Below are positions 52,693-63,914 of a stretch of DNA of 64,000 nucleotides, in pieces. Positions within the stretch are counted from its first letter, which is position 1. Every line of letters begins with the position of its first letter. Below the pieces are notes generated by a model that was not told the origin of the DNA, made no database searches, and saw only the letters and a list, made by a program, of their open reading frames with translations. Location of the stretch: contig NC_045428.1 in the NCBI RefSeq assembly GCF_902635505.1, positions 119,741,641-119,805,640 of the forward strand, in the 5' to 3' direction. Origin of the DNA: Sarcophilus harrisii. Taxonomy: Eukaryota; Chordata; Mammalia; Dasyuromorphia; Dasyuridae. The position numbers were made by a program, and so were the translations under genes.

Positions 52693-54879
52693 GGAATCAG
52701 CACAGGATGATGAAAATTGTTAGGAAATATAAGTCAGAGAAAAGAAATAAGAAGCTGAAGGTTTGTAGAATGGTTAGCAGTCTCAACTGTCAATTTTGTC
52801 TATTGTGAATCTTTTTCAAGAAGATGGAAAATATTAAATGTGACAAGCATCAAATGAAATCAGAAAAATGGAACTTAAGGATAATTTTTGAATCTGGTTC
52901 AATAGGCACAAAGCAACTGCTTCCAAGAGTGGTAGTCATTTCAGAATCACCTTTCTGTGTATAATCAAATCATCAATTGTTTAGAGCAAAAATCAAAAGA
53001 AGCATCAAGTTAAAATAAAGGATAAAGATCTTATTATCTCTTTTCCAAAACTATTGATGCACCTCACTTCATACCAAGCAGACTTGGGTCTAGAGTTCCT
53101 TTATTATAAAAGGTGATAATTCAGTTAGTGCTAAAGAGGATGTTTCTTTTTTAAAATTTTATTTATTTTGTCATATTTCTCAAGTAACACATGAAATAAT
53201 TTTTAATATATCACTTAAAAAATTTTGTGTTCCAAATTCTCTTCTTCCCTCCTGTCCTTTTCCAACCTCCTTGAGAATGTAAGCACTTTGATTTTGATTA
53301 TACATGTGAGATCATGCCAAATTTCCATATTAGCAAAAGAAAACACAAACAAAATTTTAAAAAATAAAGGGTAAAAAGAAAGCATACTTTTATTAAAGAT
53401 TAGTTAATTAAATTAAATTAAAATTAATTAAAGATTAAAGCATAAATCTGCATTCAAATTCCACCACTTTTCTCTCTGAAGGTGGATAGGATTTTTCATT
53501 ATAGGTTTTTTGGAATTGCCTTGATTGTAAATAAGTCTTTCACAGATTTTTACAATTTTGTTATTACTGTGTACAATGTCCTCCTGGTTCTGCTTATGTT
53601 ACTTTAAACAAATTCAGAAGTCTTCCCAGGTTTTTCTGAAACCATCTTGCTCATCATTTCTCATAGCACAGTAGTCTTCCATCGCAATCATGTATCACAA
53701 CTTGTTCAGCTATTATCCAATATATGGACATCTCCACACTTTCCAATATTTTGCCACCACAAAAAGATCTGCTATAAATATTTTTGTACAAATAAGTCCT
53801 TTCCTCCTGTTCTTTGATTTCTTCATTTCTTGCCCACTACCAAATTGTTCTGATGATTACCACTTTGTAATATACTTTGAAGTCTCAAATTGCTAGGCCA
53901 CCTTCTTGAACATCCAAAAAAAAAAAAATGATCTCTTGATCTTCTTGATGCTTTGCTCCATTATATGAATTTCATAATTACTTTTTTCTATCTCTATAAA
54001 ATATTTTTTGGTAGTCTGATTAGTATGGCTCTGAATAAGCGAATTAAGTAGAATTGTGATTTTTATTATGTTGGTTCTGCCTACCCAAGAGCAATGAATG
54101 TTTCTCTAATTGTTTAGATGTGCATTTATTTGTGTGAAAAGTATTTTGTAATTGTATTCATATAATCTCTGGATTTGTCTTGGCAGATAGACTCCCAATT
54201 ATTTTATATTGTCTGAAATTATTTTAAATGTAATTTTTCTTTGTATCTTTTTCTGCTGAATTTTGCTAATAGGATATAGAAATGCTGATGATTCATGTGG
54301 TTTTATTTCATATCCTGAAACTTTGCTGAAGTGTTTTCAACTAGTTTTTAGTTGATTCTGTAGGATTGGCTAAGTATATTATCACATTATCTGCAAAAAT
54401 GATAATTTTGTTTCTTCATTGCCTATTTTTATTACTTCAATTTCTTTTTCTTATTGATCTTGCTAGTATTTCTAGTATAATATTATATGATAGTGGTGAT
54501 AATGGAAATTTTTGCTTTGCTCATGATCTTATTGGGAAGGCTTCATTCAAGTTTATGCCCGTTACCAATAATGCTTGCTGATGGTTTTAGATAAATGCAA
54601 CTTAATATTTAAAGAAAGGCTCCATTGATTCCTATGCTTTCTAGGGTTTTTAATAGGAATGGATATTGTACTTTGTCAAAGGCTTTTTCTTCATCTACTG
54701 TGATAATTTGCTCCCTTCTTTCTCTTTTTTCCACCATCTCCCAGGGCATAGCTCTTTCTCACATATACATTTTTATTTCATCCCAATATAATTGACTCAT
54801 AACTTCTTTTTATTTAGAATACTTGTAAATGCTTTAATGATGATAAAGTTTTTACTCACCTTGCACATAGGAAGGTAAA

Positions 54880-55870
54880 CAGTTTATCTTCTTGAATCCC
54901 TTGCTGTTTCTCTTTTATATTTACCTTTTTATGCTTCTCTTGAGTCTTATGTTTCAAAATTAAAATTTCTTTTCAGCTTTGATCTTTTAATCAGGAATGA
55001 TTGGGAGTCCTCTATTTCATTAAATATCATTTTCTCCTTGAAGTAATATACTCAGTTTTGCTAGGTAAATTAGTCTTGATTGTAACCCCAAGTCTTTTGT
55101 TTTTCAGAATATCATAGTCCAAGCCTTCTGCTGCTATAATGTGATAGCTGCTAAAATCTTGTGTGATCTTGACTGTGGGTACACAGTAAATTATTTCTTT
55201 TTCTGGCTGCTTGGTGTATCTTCTTTTTGACTTGGGAGTTTGATAATTTGGTTATAATATTTCCCAGAGTTTTCATTATGGAATCTTTTTCAGGAGGTGA
55301 TTGGTGTATTCTTTTAACTTTTATCTAATCCTCTGGTTCTATCCAGGATATAGGGGAAGTTTTTTTTGATAATTTTTTGAAAAGTGATGTCTATATTTTC
55401 TTTGATGATGGCTTTCAGACATTCTAACAGTTTTAAATTATCTCTCATTGATCTACTTTCCAGGTCAGTTGTTTTTCATATTTTTTTATTTTTTTGACTT
55501 TGTTTTATTGTTTTTTGATGTCTCTTGGCATTATTAGTTTCCAGCTACACAATTCTAAATTTTAAGAAGTTCTAGTGTGCTTTTGTATCCTTTTTTCTCT
55601 CTATTTGACCAATTCTGTTTTTAAGGTATCTTCTTCCATATTTTTGTGCCTCTTTTTACCAAGTTGTTCATCATTTTTTTTCACATTTTCCTTCTTTTGC
55701 TTTCATTTCTTTACCTATTTTTCTTCTATCACTTTGATTTTCAAAATAATTACTTTTTTTTGCTTTTCCAGGAATTATTGTTAGACTTATTTTTAATTAA
55801 TATATTTCTTTGAGGTTTTGCTTGTAAATGTTTAGATTTAATTGATCTTTCTTCTTACTATAGTAGCTTT
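54880..55870 (-). pseudogene. L1 ORF1 remnant (RNA-binding and coiled-coil protein)
   Basis: ORF1 encodes the L1 RNA chaperone: N-terminal coiled coil, RRM and C-terminal domain. The minus strand around 55060-55310 decodes in pieces as counterparts of NIIAKFQNSQVKEKILQAAR and QGATVRITQDLAASTLKDRR-type ORF1 sequence (e.g. the complement of TGACTTGGGAGTTTGATAAT and of TTCTTTTTCTGGCTGCTTGG). The T-rich stretch 55480-55870 is the antisense of a Lys/Glu-rich coiled coil. Many stops and frame changes. No usable open frame. Confidence 0.75.
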
Positions 55871-56094
55871 TTATGACCTGGCTCTCTTTTCTCCCCATTT
55901 GCTTATTTTCCCACCCTATTTATTTCTTGATTTGTTAATGTTGGACTTTGTTCCTGGCATGGTGGGGAGGATACTGTCTCAAGCTTTAGGCTTTTTAGAG
56001 CTAGTTTGGGATTGGAGAAGTTTTAGATGCTCCCAAGATGGTGTGATCTGGGGAGAGTTGGGATCATTGCTCTCTTGGTCTCCATTCTGACTTT

Positions 56095-56400
56095 TATCCA
56101 ACAAGATTAAAATAGTACTGTTTCTCAGCGACTCTTCTCCCTTGGAACCAGAAAAGATACTGTTTCTCATGGTCCCTTATCCTTTGGGGCCAGAAATGAT
56201 ACCACCCTTCAGACCTTCCACTCTCTTTTGACAACTCTTTTCCCTTGAACTAGAAGTGGATATAAATAATGAAGTTGCCAAACTGTTGGCATTTTCTCTT
56301 GAACAAAAGAGTTACTTTTTGTCCTTGAATTAGGATACAAAAGTTGGTATAAGTAATGGAGTTGCAAAATAGCATATAGTCCTGCATACAGTACTAGCAC
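56095..56400 (-). promoter_or_regulatory. L1 5'UTR with degenerate tandem units
   Basis: Within the 5'UTR, ACTGTTTCTCAGCGACTC...CCAGAAAAGATA (about 56117-56160) recurs as ACTGTTTCTCATGGTCCC...CCAGAAATGATA (56159-56202). A second pair, GGATATAAATAATGAAGTTG (56259) and GGTATAAGTAATGGAGTTGC (56346), is spaced by about 87 bp. This suggests monomer-like promoter organisation as in some other L1 families. Inactive fossil. Confidence 0.5.
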
Positions 56401-56738
56401 TGGGGTACTTTGTAATCTCTTTTCCACCGGTTTCCAGATCCCCTGATCATATATGGATTTAAAAATCCCAAAGCTGCTTCTGATTTTGTCACTACCATCT
56501 ATTCCTACTACCTATATTTCATTCATGTGGGCTCTGAATCAGCCTTTTCCCCTATGTCATTGATCTGTCTTTCTGACAGATCTTGTGTTGTCTTGGATAG
56601 AAAGAATGTCTCATTCTGAACTTTTGTTGGCTCTGCTATTCCAGAATTTGATTTGAGATCTTATTTTAAGTTATTTGTAGGGGAATGTTAGGAAAATTCA
56701 GGCGAATGCTTTCTTTACTCTGCCATCTTGGTTCCACA

Positions 56739-58190
56739 CCTGACACATATCTTTTGATTCAAAATCTGGTATTCTTTCCCTCCAAGTGGAGCTTGAATTG
56801 CTAACTATAAATATTGTTTGTTGCTTCATATTTGGCCTTTTGATGAATGAAGATTAACTCAACTGATAGAAAGCATGCTACTCATTAGCTGCCACATTTT
56901 TTTCTAGCATGAAAAAATGTCTTCCTTTTTTTTTTTTTTAATATTGCCAGGTATCATTTCACTGTTCAATACTCTGTGCATACCTTTATGGTCTTTTTCA
57001 CTTGATACAATACTCCATCATGGTCTTAATTTTTTCATCATCATTTTGGTTTCCTCTCTGTTCTTGTTCTTTTGAGCTTGCACTTGTGATCTGGATAAAA
57101 GTAAGCAGCTGCTTAGAGATTCTCAAATGCCAGATATGGCATCTCATTTTTAGCACTCAATATGGTATTTTTCAATCAATGTCCTATATTTTTCTGAAAT
57201 ATAGTTTAGCATCTTACACTGTACTATCTACTTAGTACTATCTTTCCCTTCCTATACACATGAGGGAAAGGGAACAGCCAAGTTCAGTTGTTTGGAGGAG
57301 AAGCAAGAAAGTAAATGTTCCATAAAAAGTGGGAAATGCTTGAGAGTTGGCAGCAAGGGTGGCAAGTTGCCAGCCCTGTAAGGGCTCTCTTTTTTAGACA
57401 TTGGATCTACTTAATCCTGCTCCACAAGTGATAAGCACACTTTGGTTTAAAAAAAAAAATGTTGTAAGTTTCTACCAGCAACAGAATAGTTTGTGACTGA
57501 GAAAATTCCTAGCCATGAGTTTCTATTCCCTCCTCCCCCAAATTCACTAGTTCTTGACCTATGACTGTGACTATGACTAGTTCTATGATCCTATACCAGT
57601 GTAAAAGCTAGGAGTTTCAAGTTTAAAATACAGGTTTCTTTATATAAAGATGATCTCTATTGGAAGTATGAATAAAATACTAAATGGAAAATGTTGTCTA
57701 CATTGTTCTTACTCGTTTGCCCGATAACAGAAGGAATTCCTGATGAGGTAAACAAAATGTATTTGACATAGAATTCCTAAGTTGGGAGTAATTTTTGTTT
57801 TCTTTGTAGACTGCCAAGATCTGAGAGAGGCAGTGAGTATCTAGCTACTAGGTAGATGCTTTGTTATTTAATATACATTATTTTTTATTGTTTCTTTCCT
57901 AAGAATAAAAATACTCTAGGCAGGTAAGCATATTTGCTTAATAAAAGACTCTTATTAACTCTTCTTGGGGAGACAAATGGCTAAAATTATAATAATTTTC
58001 CAAGCTTAAGATTTCCATGCCTTCTGGCCCTTTAAAAACAGGTAACTAATCACTTCTTATCACTCTTCAGTTGGCCGTATTTTCTCTGGCTTACTTCCAC
58101 TGGAGTTTGAAGCAAATAAGCTTGCAGAGGGGAATTTAGGAAAATAAAAATAAACATGAAGCACTGACAGAATGTAAAATATAATGAATA
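56739..58190. other. No recognised gene or repeat
   Basis: About 1.45 kb without SINE, LINE or exon recognised. Poly(T) at 56927-56939 and poly(A) near 57450 only. The 77-aa frame at 57002-57235 has no domain. Confidence 0.45.
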
Positions 58191-58193
58191 TAA

Positions 58194-58208
58194 AATATAA
58201 TATATTTA

Positions 58209-58250
<42 letters not shown>
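58194..58250. repeat. (TA)n microsatellite
   Basis: TATATA run of about 40 bp inside AAATATAATA units. Confidence 0.95.
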
Positions 58251-58251
<1 letters not shown>

Positions 58252-58519
58252 TAAATTGCAGAGAGAATAAAGAAATCAGTGCAGTGAAACAAAGAGGGAA
58301 ATTGAAGATTTATAGAGAAGGCACAACCAATCCTGGTGCGGGAAAAGTGGTGGACCTCTAGTCAAAAGAAAGCTTCTCAGCTCTAATCTAGCCCTGTGAC
58401 TCTGTATAAGAAATTTGACAAGACCTCAGATTGGAAAGAGATCTCAGCAGTACTATTCATCTATTATTGTACAATAGCTTTAGTTCCCCCTCCTAGTGAT
58501 GGGGAAGCAACTAGCCAGA

Positions 58520-58685
58520 ATAGGGGGGGCAGAAAAATATGAGTTCTAATCCCACCTCAAACTATTAGCTGTGTAGTGTTGGGAAATTTACTTAATTTCT
58601 CTGGACCTCAGAATCTGTAAATTGAGAGAGAGGTTTATTTAGAAATCTATAAGATCCCTTCCAACTCTCAATCTATGGCAGTTCT
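58520..58685 (+). mobile_element. MIR fragment, sense
   Basis: GTTCTAATCCCACCTCAAAC, GCTGTGTAGTGTTGGGAAAT, TTACTTAATTTCTCTGGACC, AATCTGTAAATTGAGAGAG and AAGATCCCTTCCAACTCTC. Confidence 0.65.
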
Positions 58686-58689
58686 ACTT

Positions 58690-58975
58690 GTCAGGAAGTT
58701 TTTCCTTATATAAAAAGTAATCTGTCTCTCTTCAATTTCTAACTATTAGTTTAAGCCCTGATTTCTGTGGCCTAAAAAAAAAAGATGAATAGATAAAAGT
58801 TTTAGGGAAATACATTTCCCTCTGCCATTTGGCAGCCCTTTGAAGGTTAAGCAGGCTAAACAACTTCAGTTCTTTAAACCAATCTTCAAATAAGATGGTC
58901 TTTGGTCTCTGAACCATGCTGGCACCTTTCTCTAGACACTATCTACTTTGTTAACATCCTTCTTAAAAATGAAAA
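58690..58975 (-). mobile_element. L3/CR1 LINE fragment, antisense
   Basis: CAGGAAGTTTTTCCTTATAT, CTGCCATTTGGCAGCCCTTT, GCAGGCTAAACAACTTCAGT, TCTTTAAACCAATCTTCAAA and CACCTTTCTCTAGACACTAT follow the CR1 complement order. Confidence 0.7.
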
Positions 58976-59414
58976 ATGAACATTAAAAAATTGGACATAT
59001 CTCTCTAGATATGCACTGACCAGGCAGACAACAAAGGGATAATCTATCATTCCTCACCGCCCAGCTTCTTACACTATCCTTCTCTCAAGAAAACTTTAGA
59101 AAATGTTACATTATTTGGTTATCATATTATATTGTTAACTCATATTGACCTTCCATTCAGACTTTTTTTGTTTAAATTACTATCTAGCTACAGAATCTGT
59201 ATTTTTACACAGTGAAAATTTTAATCCAACTGTAGAACTGCACTGAATAGTCAGGTAGTTGTTTATATAAAGAAGACCTAGGGTTTTGGTTGTTTTTTTA
59301 GACTGTGGATTCAATTTGCAATGATAATATGTATCATAGTAAAAATGAGATGACCTAGCTGCAAGAGTAAAAATAGAATTTCCAGAATAAAAATGGTTCT
59401 GTTACCCTTGTGTT

Positions 59415-59665
59415 TTTTTTTTTTGGTCAGACTACATCTGGAATATTCATTCACTTCTGCATTTTAAGAGAGCACTTTAACAAGGTAGTGAGCAACCAGA
59501 GGAGTAAGGGAGCTTATAACCATATCATAAAAGGACTAATTGAAGTAATCAGGGCAGTTTATTCTGGAGAATACATGATATCATATAATCATTTCAAATA
59601 CATGAAGGAAGAAGACAGAAAAGAAATTGGATTAAAGTTATTTCTTCTACATCATAGTAGTTAGA
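59415..59665 (+). mobile_element. L3/CR1 LINE fragment, sense
   Basis: TCAGACTACATCTGGAATAT, CATTTTAAGAGAGCACTTTA, AACAAGGTAGTGAGCAACCA, GGACTAATTGAAGTAATCAG and CAAATACATGAAGGAAGAAG. An 84-aa open frame (59410-59664) follows it but has no intact CR1 motif. Confidence 0.6.
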
Positions 59666-59696
59666 GGTGCAGCACTGCTGTGATTTGGCTTTTATT

Positions 59697-59859
59697 TTGG
59701 GAATATGGGAATTTGGATTTGGGAATTTAGGAATTTTACATGAATTTGGGAAAATCCATGTAAAAATTTTTGGACTTCTCTTCATGCCAAAGAAGGATTA
59801 TTATGGTATTATTAAAGGTAAAATATGTGGATATTATATGATAATATCCACATATTTTA
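59697..59859. repeat. Inverted-repeat cluster with a 19-bp perfect hairpin
   Basis: 59697-59737 is a degenerate GGGAATTTGG tandem. ATTTTACATG (59735-59744) pairs with CATGTAAAAAT near 59758-59768. Then comes a perfect hairpin: arm TAAAATATGTGGATATTAT (59819-59837), a 3-nt spacer, and its exact complement at 59841-59859. Not part of any element I recognise. Confidence 0.8.
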
Positions 59860-60945
59860 TATATGTCTTAGTTTCTAAACTTTTTCTGGTTTTCACATGT
59901 CATCTATGACTTTCCCAAAACTTGCTCAAAATTCCCATTTTATTTCTTATAACAACTCATGATATGGGCAAAACAGTGATGGGGAAAGTCATATGTAGAA
60001 GAGAAACTATAGCCCGTTTGTCTATAATTCGTAGAAGTAGGATGAACAGATAGAAGTTATAGGGAGACACAGCACTTCCTAGTTGTTAGAGCTCCTCCCA
60101 AATATGAAATATAGAATCTTGTTAGGTAGTTAGGTAATTAGCTCATTATCCCTAGAACTATACAAATAATAACTATTTACAATCACTTGTTAATATATCA
60201 TTCATGCTTCAGAAAGGACTGATAAGATCCTTTCTTGCTCTATGATTCTATAAGCTATTTATTATTCTTTACTAACTTTTGTCTTAATAGATATGATCTA
60301 TTATCATTGCCAGCTGAGATGTTTTTGAATATTTATTGTATTGTTTAACACATTGCATATCCAGAAGTGTACTGGTAGATGTTTAGCATGGCAAAGATGT
60401 TCAGAAGTTTCTATTGGTTACTTCCTACAATTGCCCGGGCTCCCCTGGGGCTTGATTTCAGTAATAGATGCTGATTTTAGTATATGTCAGTGTTTACAGT
60501 AGGATTTCACCATCTTCTTTTCTTTTGATCATGTTATATACTAAAGCTTGCCATGTTAATTTCCTATTTTATATTGCAAATTATTCTACCCTGTTTATTT
60601 ACTTTCTGAGAGAGAAATCTTAGTCCTGTTTCATCTAGTAGAGATAGCATGCATTTAATAATTATACCATTTCCTTGGGAACTAGCTTTTCTCTCTGGAG
60701 TTAACTATCAGCTTGATAAACACCCTTTTATTAGTTGCATTGGCATCTATGGAGAAGAATAGTGAAGGGTCAGTGGGAATGTTCCCTCAGAGAGTTCACA
60801 CATTTATGTACTTTCCTGATTAGGTAGCAATTATCTCCCATCAAATGTAAAAAAAGGACAGAATATTATCAAATATCCCTAAGTAAAAGAATTAGCATTA
60901 ATAGTTTTCTTATGGCTTGACTATTTAAAAATTTAGATTCTGTAT
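59860..60945. other. No recognised gene or repeat; possible conserved block
   Basis: About 1.1 kb. 60640-60840 contains TAAT-rich, low-repeat words (GCATGCATTTAATAATTATA, CTGATTAGGTAGCAATTATC) and may be conserved noncoding DNA. This is an impression only. Confidence 0.35.
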
Positions 60946-60949
60946 GTCT

Positions 60950-61137
60950 ATTAATTGAGTTCAAATTCAGCCTCAGAAATTTACTAGCAATGTAATCAAC
61001 CCTGTAAATCACTTAGCCCTATTTGCCTCACTTTCCTCATCTGTAAAATGAACTGCAGAAGGAAATGGCAAACCCTCCAGCATTTTTGCCAAGAAAACTC
61101 CAAATAGGGTTATAATTTGACAACAATAGCAACAACA
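60950..61137 (+). mobile_element. MAR1-type CORE-SINE, head lost
   Basis: GAGTTCAAATTCAGCCTCAG (B box), CTCACTTTCCTCATCTGTAA, TGCAGAAGGAAATGGCAAAC, TTTTTGCCAAGAAAACTCCA, AATAGGGTTATAATTTGACA and AACAACAAAA. Confidence 0.85.
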
Positions 61138-61339
61138 AAATACATTCATCAGTTTCCTTGTAATGGAATAAGACCCAGATCTTAATTTTACTTGTAAAGA
61201 GAACTAGCAAGTGAGGAAACTTACTTTATAAATGAAGGCTACCTGCTTTGCAGTGTACAGTCTTAGAAAGTTGTATTGAGGGCTGAAGAATATGTAAACT
61301 GGCTCACCATTGAATAGCCATCCTATTCAGAAAGGATTT

Positions 61340-61612
61340 GGATGAGATGGCTAAGTCAGAGGAGGAGTTTGAATCCAGGTCTTCCTAGCTGTAAGGACAG
61401 GTCTCTACCCATCATAGTTCACTGCCTCAACTTTTTATCCTCTTTTGGATAAGAGAAAATATTTGGTGATCTCTTTTATTGTCCAAGAAGGTCCCTTTAG
61501 CTTTTCTTCTCCATTTCCTTCTCCAGTTCATTTTGCTGATGAGGAAACAGAGGTAAGCAAGGTTAAGTGACTTGCTTTGGGTATGAGATATAAATCAAGA
61601 CTTAAAACCAGA
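61340..61612 (-). mobile_element. Antisense SINE pieces (CORE-SINE head, then MAR1 core)
   Basis: 61340-61432: GGAGGAGTTTGAATCCAGGT, CTTCCTAGCTGTAAGGACAG, CTACCCATCATAGTTCACTG. 61496-61612: CTTCTCCATTTCCTTCTCCA, TTTTGCTGATGAGGAAACAG, AGGTTAAGTGACTTGC. The order (head left of core) shows these are two elements. Confidence 0.65.
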
Positions 61613-61639
61613 ATATATATAATTTTCTTATTGATGCAA

Positions 61640-61955
61640 TTTGTTTTTACAGTTGAATAAAGGATGTATATATAGAATCCTTGCCCTCAAGAATAATTCA
61701 ATATGACTTAGAGAATGATGAAGGCAAAAATAAGATCCAGACCAGAAATATTTAAAGGAAAAGATTTACCTCTGGGCAGATCAGGGGAGAGGCCTTGTGG
61801 CAGAGGTAGCTCTGGAAGTGAGTCTTGAAGAAGGAAGTTAAGAATCCATAAGTCAGAAGTGCTTTATAGGCATGGAATGTGCATATTGTAGAGGAAATGT
61901 TGCAAGGTGAGTTGGAGAAAGATTTTGTAGTCTAATTCACTTCGAATAGAGTGTT
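61640..61955 (-). mobile_element. L2-class LINE fragment
   Basis: TCCTTGCCCTCAAGAATAAT, AGAGGTAGCTCTGGAAGTGA, GTCTTGAAGAAGGAAGTTAA, GGCATGGAATGTGCATATTG resemble the complement of the L2 3' region. Decayed. Confidence 0.5.
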
Positions 61956-61967
61956 TGGGGAAGTAAT

Positions 61968-62228
61968 GGGGAAGCTAAATAGTACAATAGATAGAGCACT
62001 GGCCCTGGAGTCAGGAAGACTCAACTTTCTGAGTTCAAATCCAACCTCAAGTACCCAGTAGCTCCGTGATCCTGGGCAAGTCACTTAACCTTGCTTACCT
62101 CTGTTTCCTCATCAGCAAAATGAACTGGAGAAGGAAATGGCAGACCCCTCTAGTATTTTTGCCAAAAAGTAAAACACAACAGAACCCAAAATGATATCAA
62201 AAAGAGTTGGACATGACTGGAGAAAAAA
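61968..62228 (+). mobile_element. MAR1-type CORE-SINE, full length, with probable target duplication
   Basis: GGGGAAGCTAAATAGTACAA, TAGATAGAGCACTGGCCCTG, GAGTTCAAATCCAACCTCAA, GATCCTGGGCAAGTCACTTA, GAACTGGAGAAGGAAATGGC, TTTTTGCCAAAAAGTAAAAC, AAAGAGTTGGACATGACTGG. Flanks TGGGGAAGTAAT (61956-61967) and TGGGGAATAAT (62229-62239) differ by one base insertion, a likely target duplication. Confidence 0.92.
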
Positions 62229-62689
62229 TGGGGAATAATGGAATGAAATGTACCTGTTTGGTACCAGATTGTAAATAGTGTTAAAGTCCATGCTGAAGAT
62301 TTCATATATAATCCTAGAGGCAATGGGAAAAGACAAATATAAGACTTCCTCTCTCTGAGCTTTTCCTCATCTGTAAAGTCAAAGTGTTAGGCCAGGTATA
62401 TTCCAAGCTACCTCTTAGTTCTTACACTCGCCGAAGCTATATGTATTCATGTTTTGTTTTCCAGTAGACTACAGAGTTTGAGTTTGACTTAAAATGTATT
62501 CATAGAAATAAACACAAGGGTTCGAAGGAAGCAATAAACAGTCCCTAAATTAAATCCATAGATTTATCGTTTGTTTGTTTTATCATTTTATTTTAGATCC
62601 TGACTGGATGACAACATGTCAAATATTGCCTTGAGAAAAGCATCTCCTAGAAATGGTAATATAAATAATGATCTTCCATAACTAGATAT

Positions 62690-62815
62690 TTATTCATTGA
62701 CAACATATATCAAGTGCCTACTATGAACCAGGCACTGTGCTAGGGCTGTGAATACAATAATTTAAAAAAAAATTCTTACTCTCAAAGAGCTAATATTCTA
62801 CTGGAGAAGTTCTTT
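62690..62815 (-). mobile_element. L2-class LINE 3' end
   Basis: TATCAAGTGCCTACTATGAA, CCAGGCACTGTGCTAGGGCT, GTGAATACAATAAT, ACTCTCAAAGAGCTAATATT: the complement of the L2 3' terminus, relatively well kept. Confidence 0.8.
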
Positions 62816-62939
62816 CTTTGGATCTTTAAATGACATAGTTTTCAATTCTCTTGCTCTAGCTTGTTCATATCAGTCATGAAATCTGTTAACAAGAAGTGTA
62901 CAAAATATATAGTCTGAATAAAGTAGAGAGAAAATAATA

Positions 62940-63168
62940 CTTGGGCATCTAGGTGGCACAGAGGATAGAGAACCAGATATGGAAACAGAAAACTCATTTT
63001 CCTGAGTTCAAATATGTTACTTCTCAGCTGTATGACCCTGGACAAGTCATTCATTTATAAAATGAGCTGGAGAAGTATATGTTAAGTCCCTCCATTGTCT
63101 TTGCCAAGAAAACCTCAAATGGGGTTGTGGAGAATCAAACATGACTGAAAACAACTGAACAACAAAGT
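62940..63168 (+). mobile_element. MAR1-type CORE-SINE
   Basis: TTGGGCATCTAGGTGGCACA, GAGGATAGAGAACCAG, CTGAGTTCAAATATGTTAC, GTATGACCCTGGACAAGTCA, AAAATGAGCTGGAGAAGTAT, TCTTTGCCAAGAAAACCTCA, AATGGGGTTGTGGAG and ACTGAACAACAA. Part of the core is missing. Confidence 0.9.
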
Positions 63169-63404
63169 ATGAAACTATCATTCCAATTATAGCAATTATA
63201 TAGAAATCATATTAAGTGTAATATAATTTCAATCATTAGGAAATAAAAAGAAACAAAAAGCAATGCAGTAGAAGGACTGATGTTCTTACTTTTAAATCAC
63301 ACTCCCTTATTTTAATAGGCACTAAACAATAAAAAATAAAATTGCTGTGAACTCTGTCTATAAGGAAGGCTGAAGATTTCAGATATTCCAAAATAATAAA
63401 AAAA

Positions 63405-63622
63405 TTTTTTATATTAGGCAATGTAGTGGATTGAGTGCTGGATTTGTAATCAGAAAGTCCTGAAATCAAATCCTACATAAAGATACTTAGTAGTTGTACA
63501 TGAAGACCTCGATTTCCTCATCTGCAAGGTAGGGACAGCACTTATTTTACATGGTTGTTAGAATAAAATGAGATAACTTTACAATCCTAAAAGCACTATA
63601 GAAATGCTAACTTTTATTAAAT
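63405..63622 (+). mobile_element. MIR, near full length, sense
   Basis: TAGGCAATGTAGTGGATTGA, GTGCTGGATTTGTAATCAGA, AAGTCCTGAAATCAAATCCT, GATTTCCTCATCTGCAAGGT, ACATGGTTGTTAGAATAAAA, TGAGATAACTTTACAATCC and AAAAGCACTATAGAAATGCT. Confidence 0.8.
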
Positions 63623-63769
63623 CTTTTGCCAGGAACTATTATTTTAAAAACAAATATTTCCTTTCAAGTAATGACTTTGATTTCATATATGGAGCAGAAA
63701 ATTGTGATGAGAGACAAAAACATATTTCCTAACACCCTAATACTTTATTATCTTAGTATTTCAGTTAAA

Positions 63770-63880
63770 GTAAATCCAAAAAAGATTTTTAAAATCCCTA
63801 CTATGTGTCAGACACTGGGTGAGGAACTAAAGATTAAAAGCTAAAAATGAAACAGTATCCTTAAGGAGAAAATACTAATG
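63770..63880 (-). mobile_element. L2-class LINE 3' end, decayed
   Basis: AATCCCTACTATGTGTCAGA, CACTGGGTGAGGAACTAAAG, ATTAAAAGCTAAAAATGAAA, GTATCCTTAAGGAG. Confidence 0.6.
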
Positions 63881-63914
63881 GAAGCTGTAGATAAGAAAGG
63901 AAATAAACATATAG

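Larger units (their letters stand above)
53148..56738 (-). mobile_element. L1 LINE with both ends but a deleted middle, antisense
   Basis: 3.6-kb L1 on the minus strand. From its 3' end: T-rich end and 3'UTR (53148-53600), ORF2 C-terminus (53600-53823), then after a deletion RT sequence (53826-54712). A second, larger gap lacks the endonuclease part of ORF2. The inter-ORF spacer and the ORF1 C-terminus follow (AGAATGATTGGGAG region near 55000; the minus strand encodes IFNEIEDSQSFL and, at the very end, DSREA). Then come the ORF1 RNA-binding region (55070-55310), its coiled coil (55310-55870) and a 5'UTR ending GCCATCTTGGTTCCAC at 56738. A full marsupial L1 is about twice as long. Confidence 0.87.
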
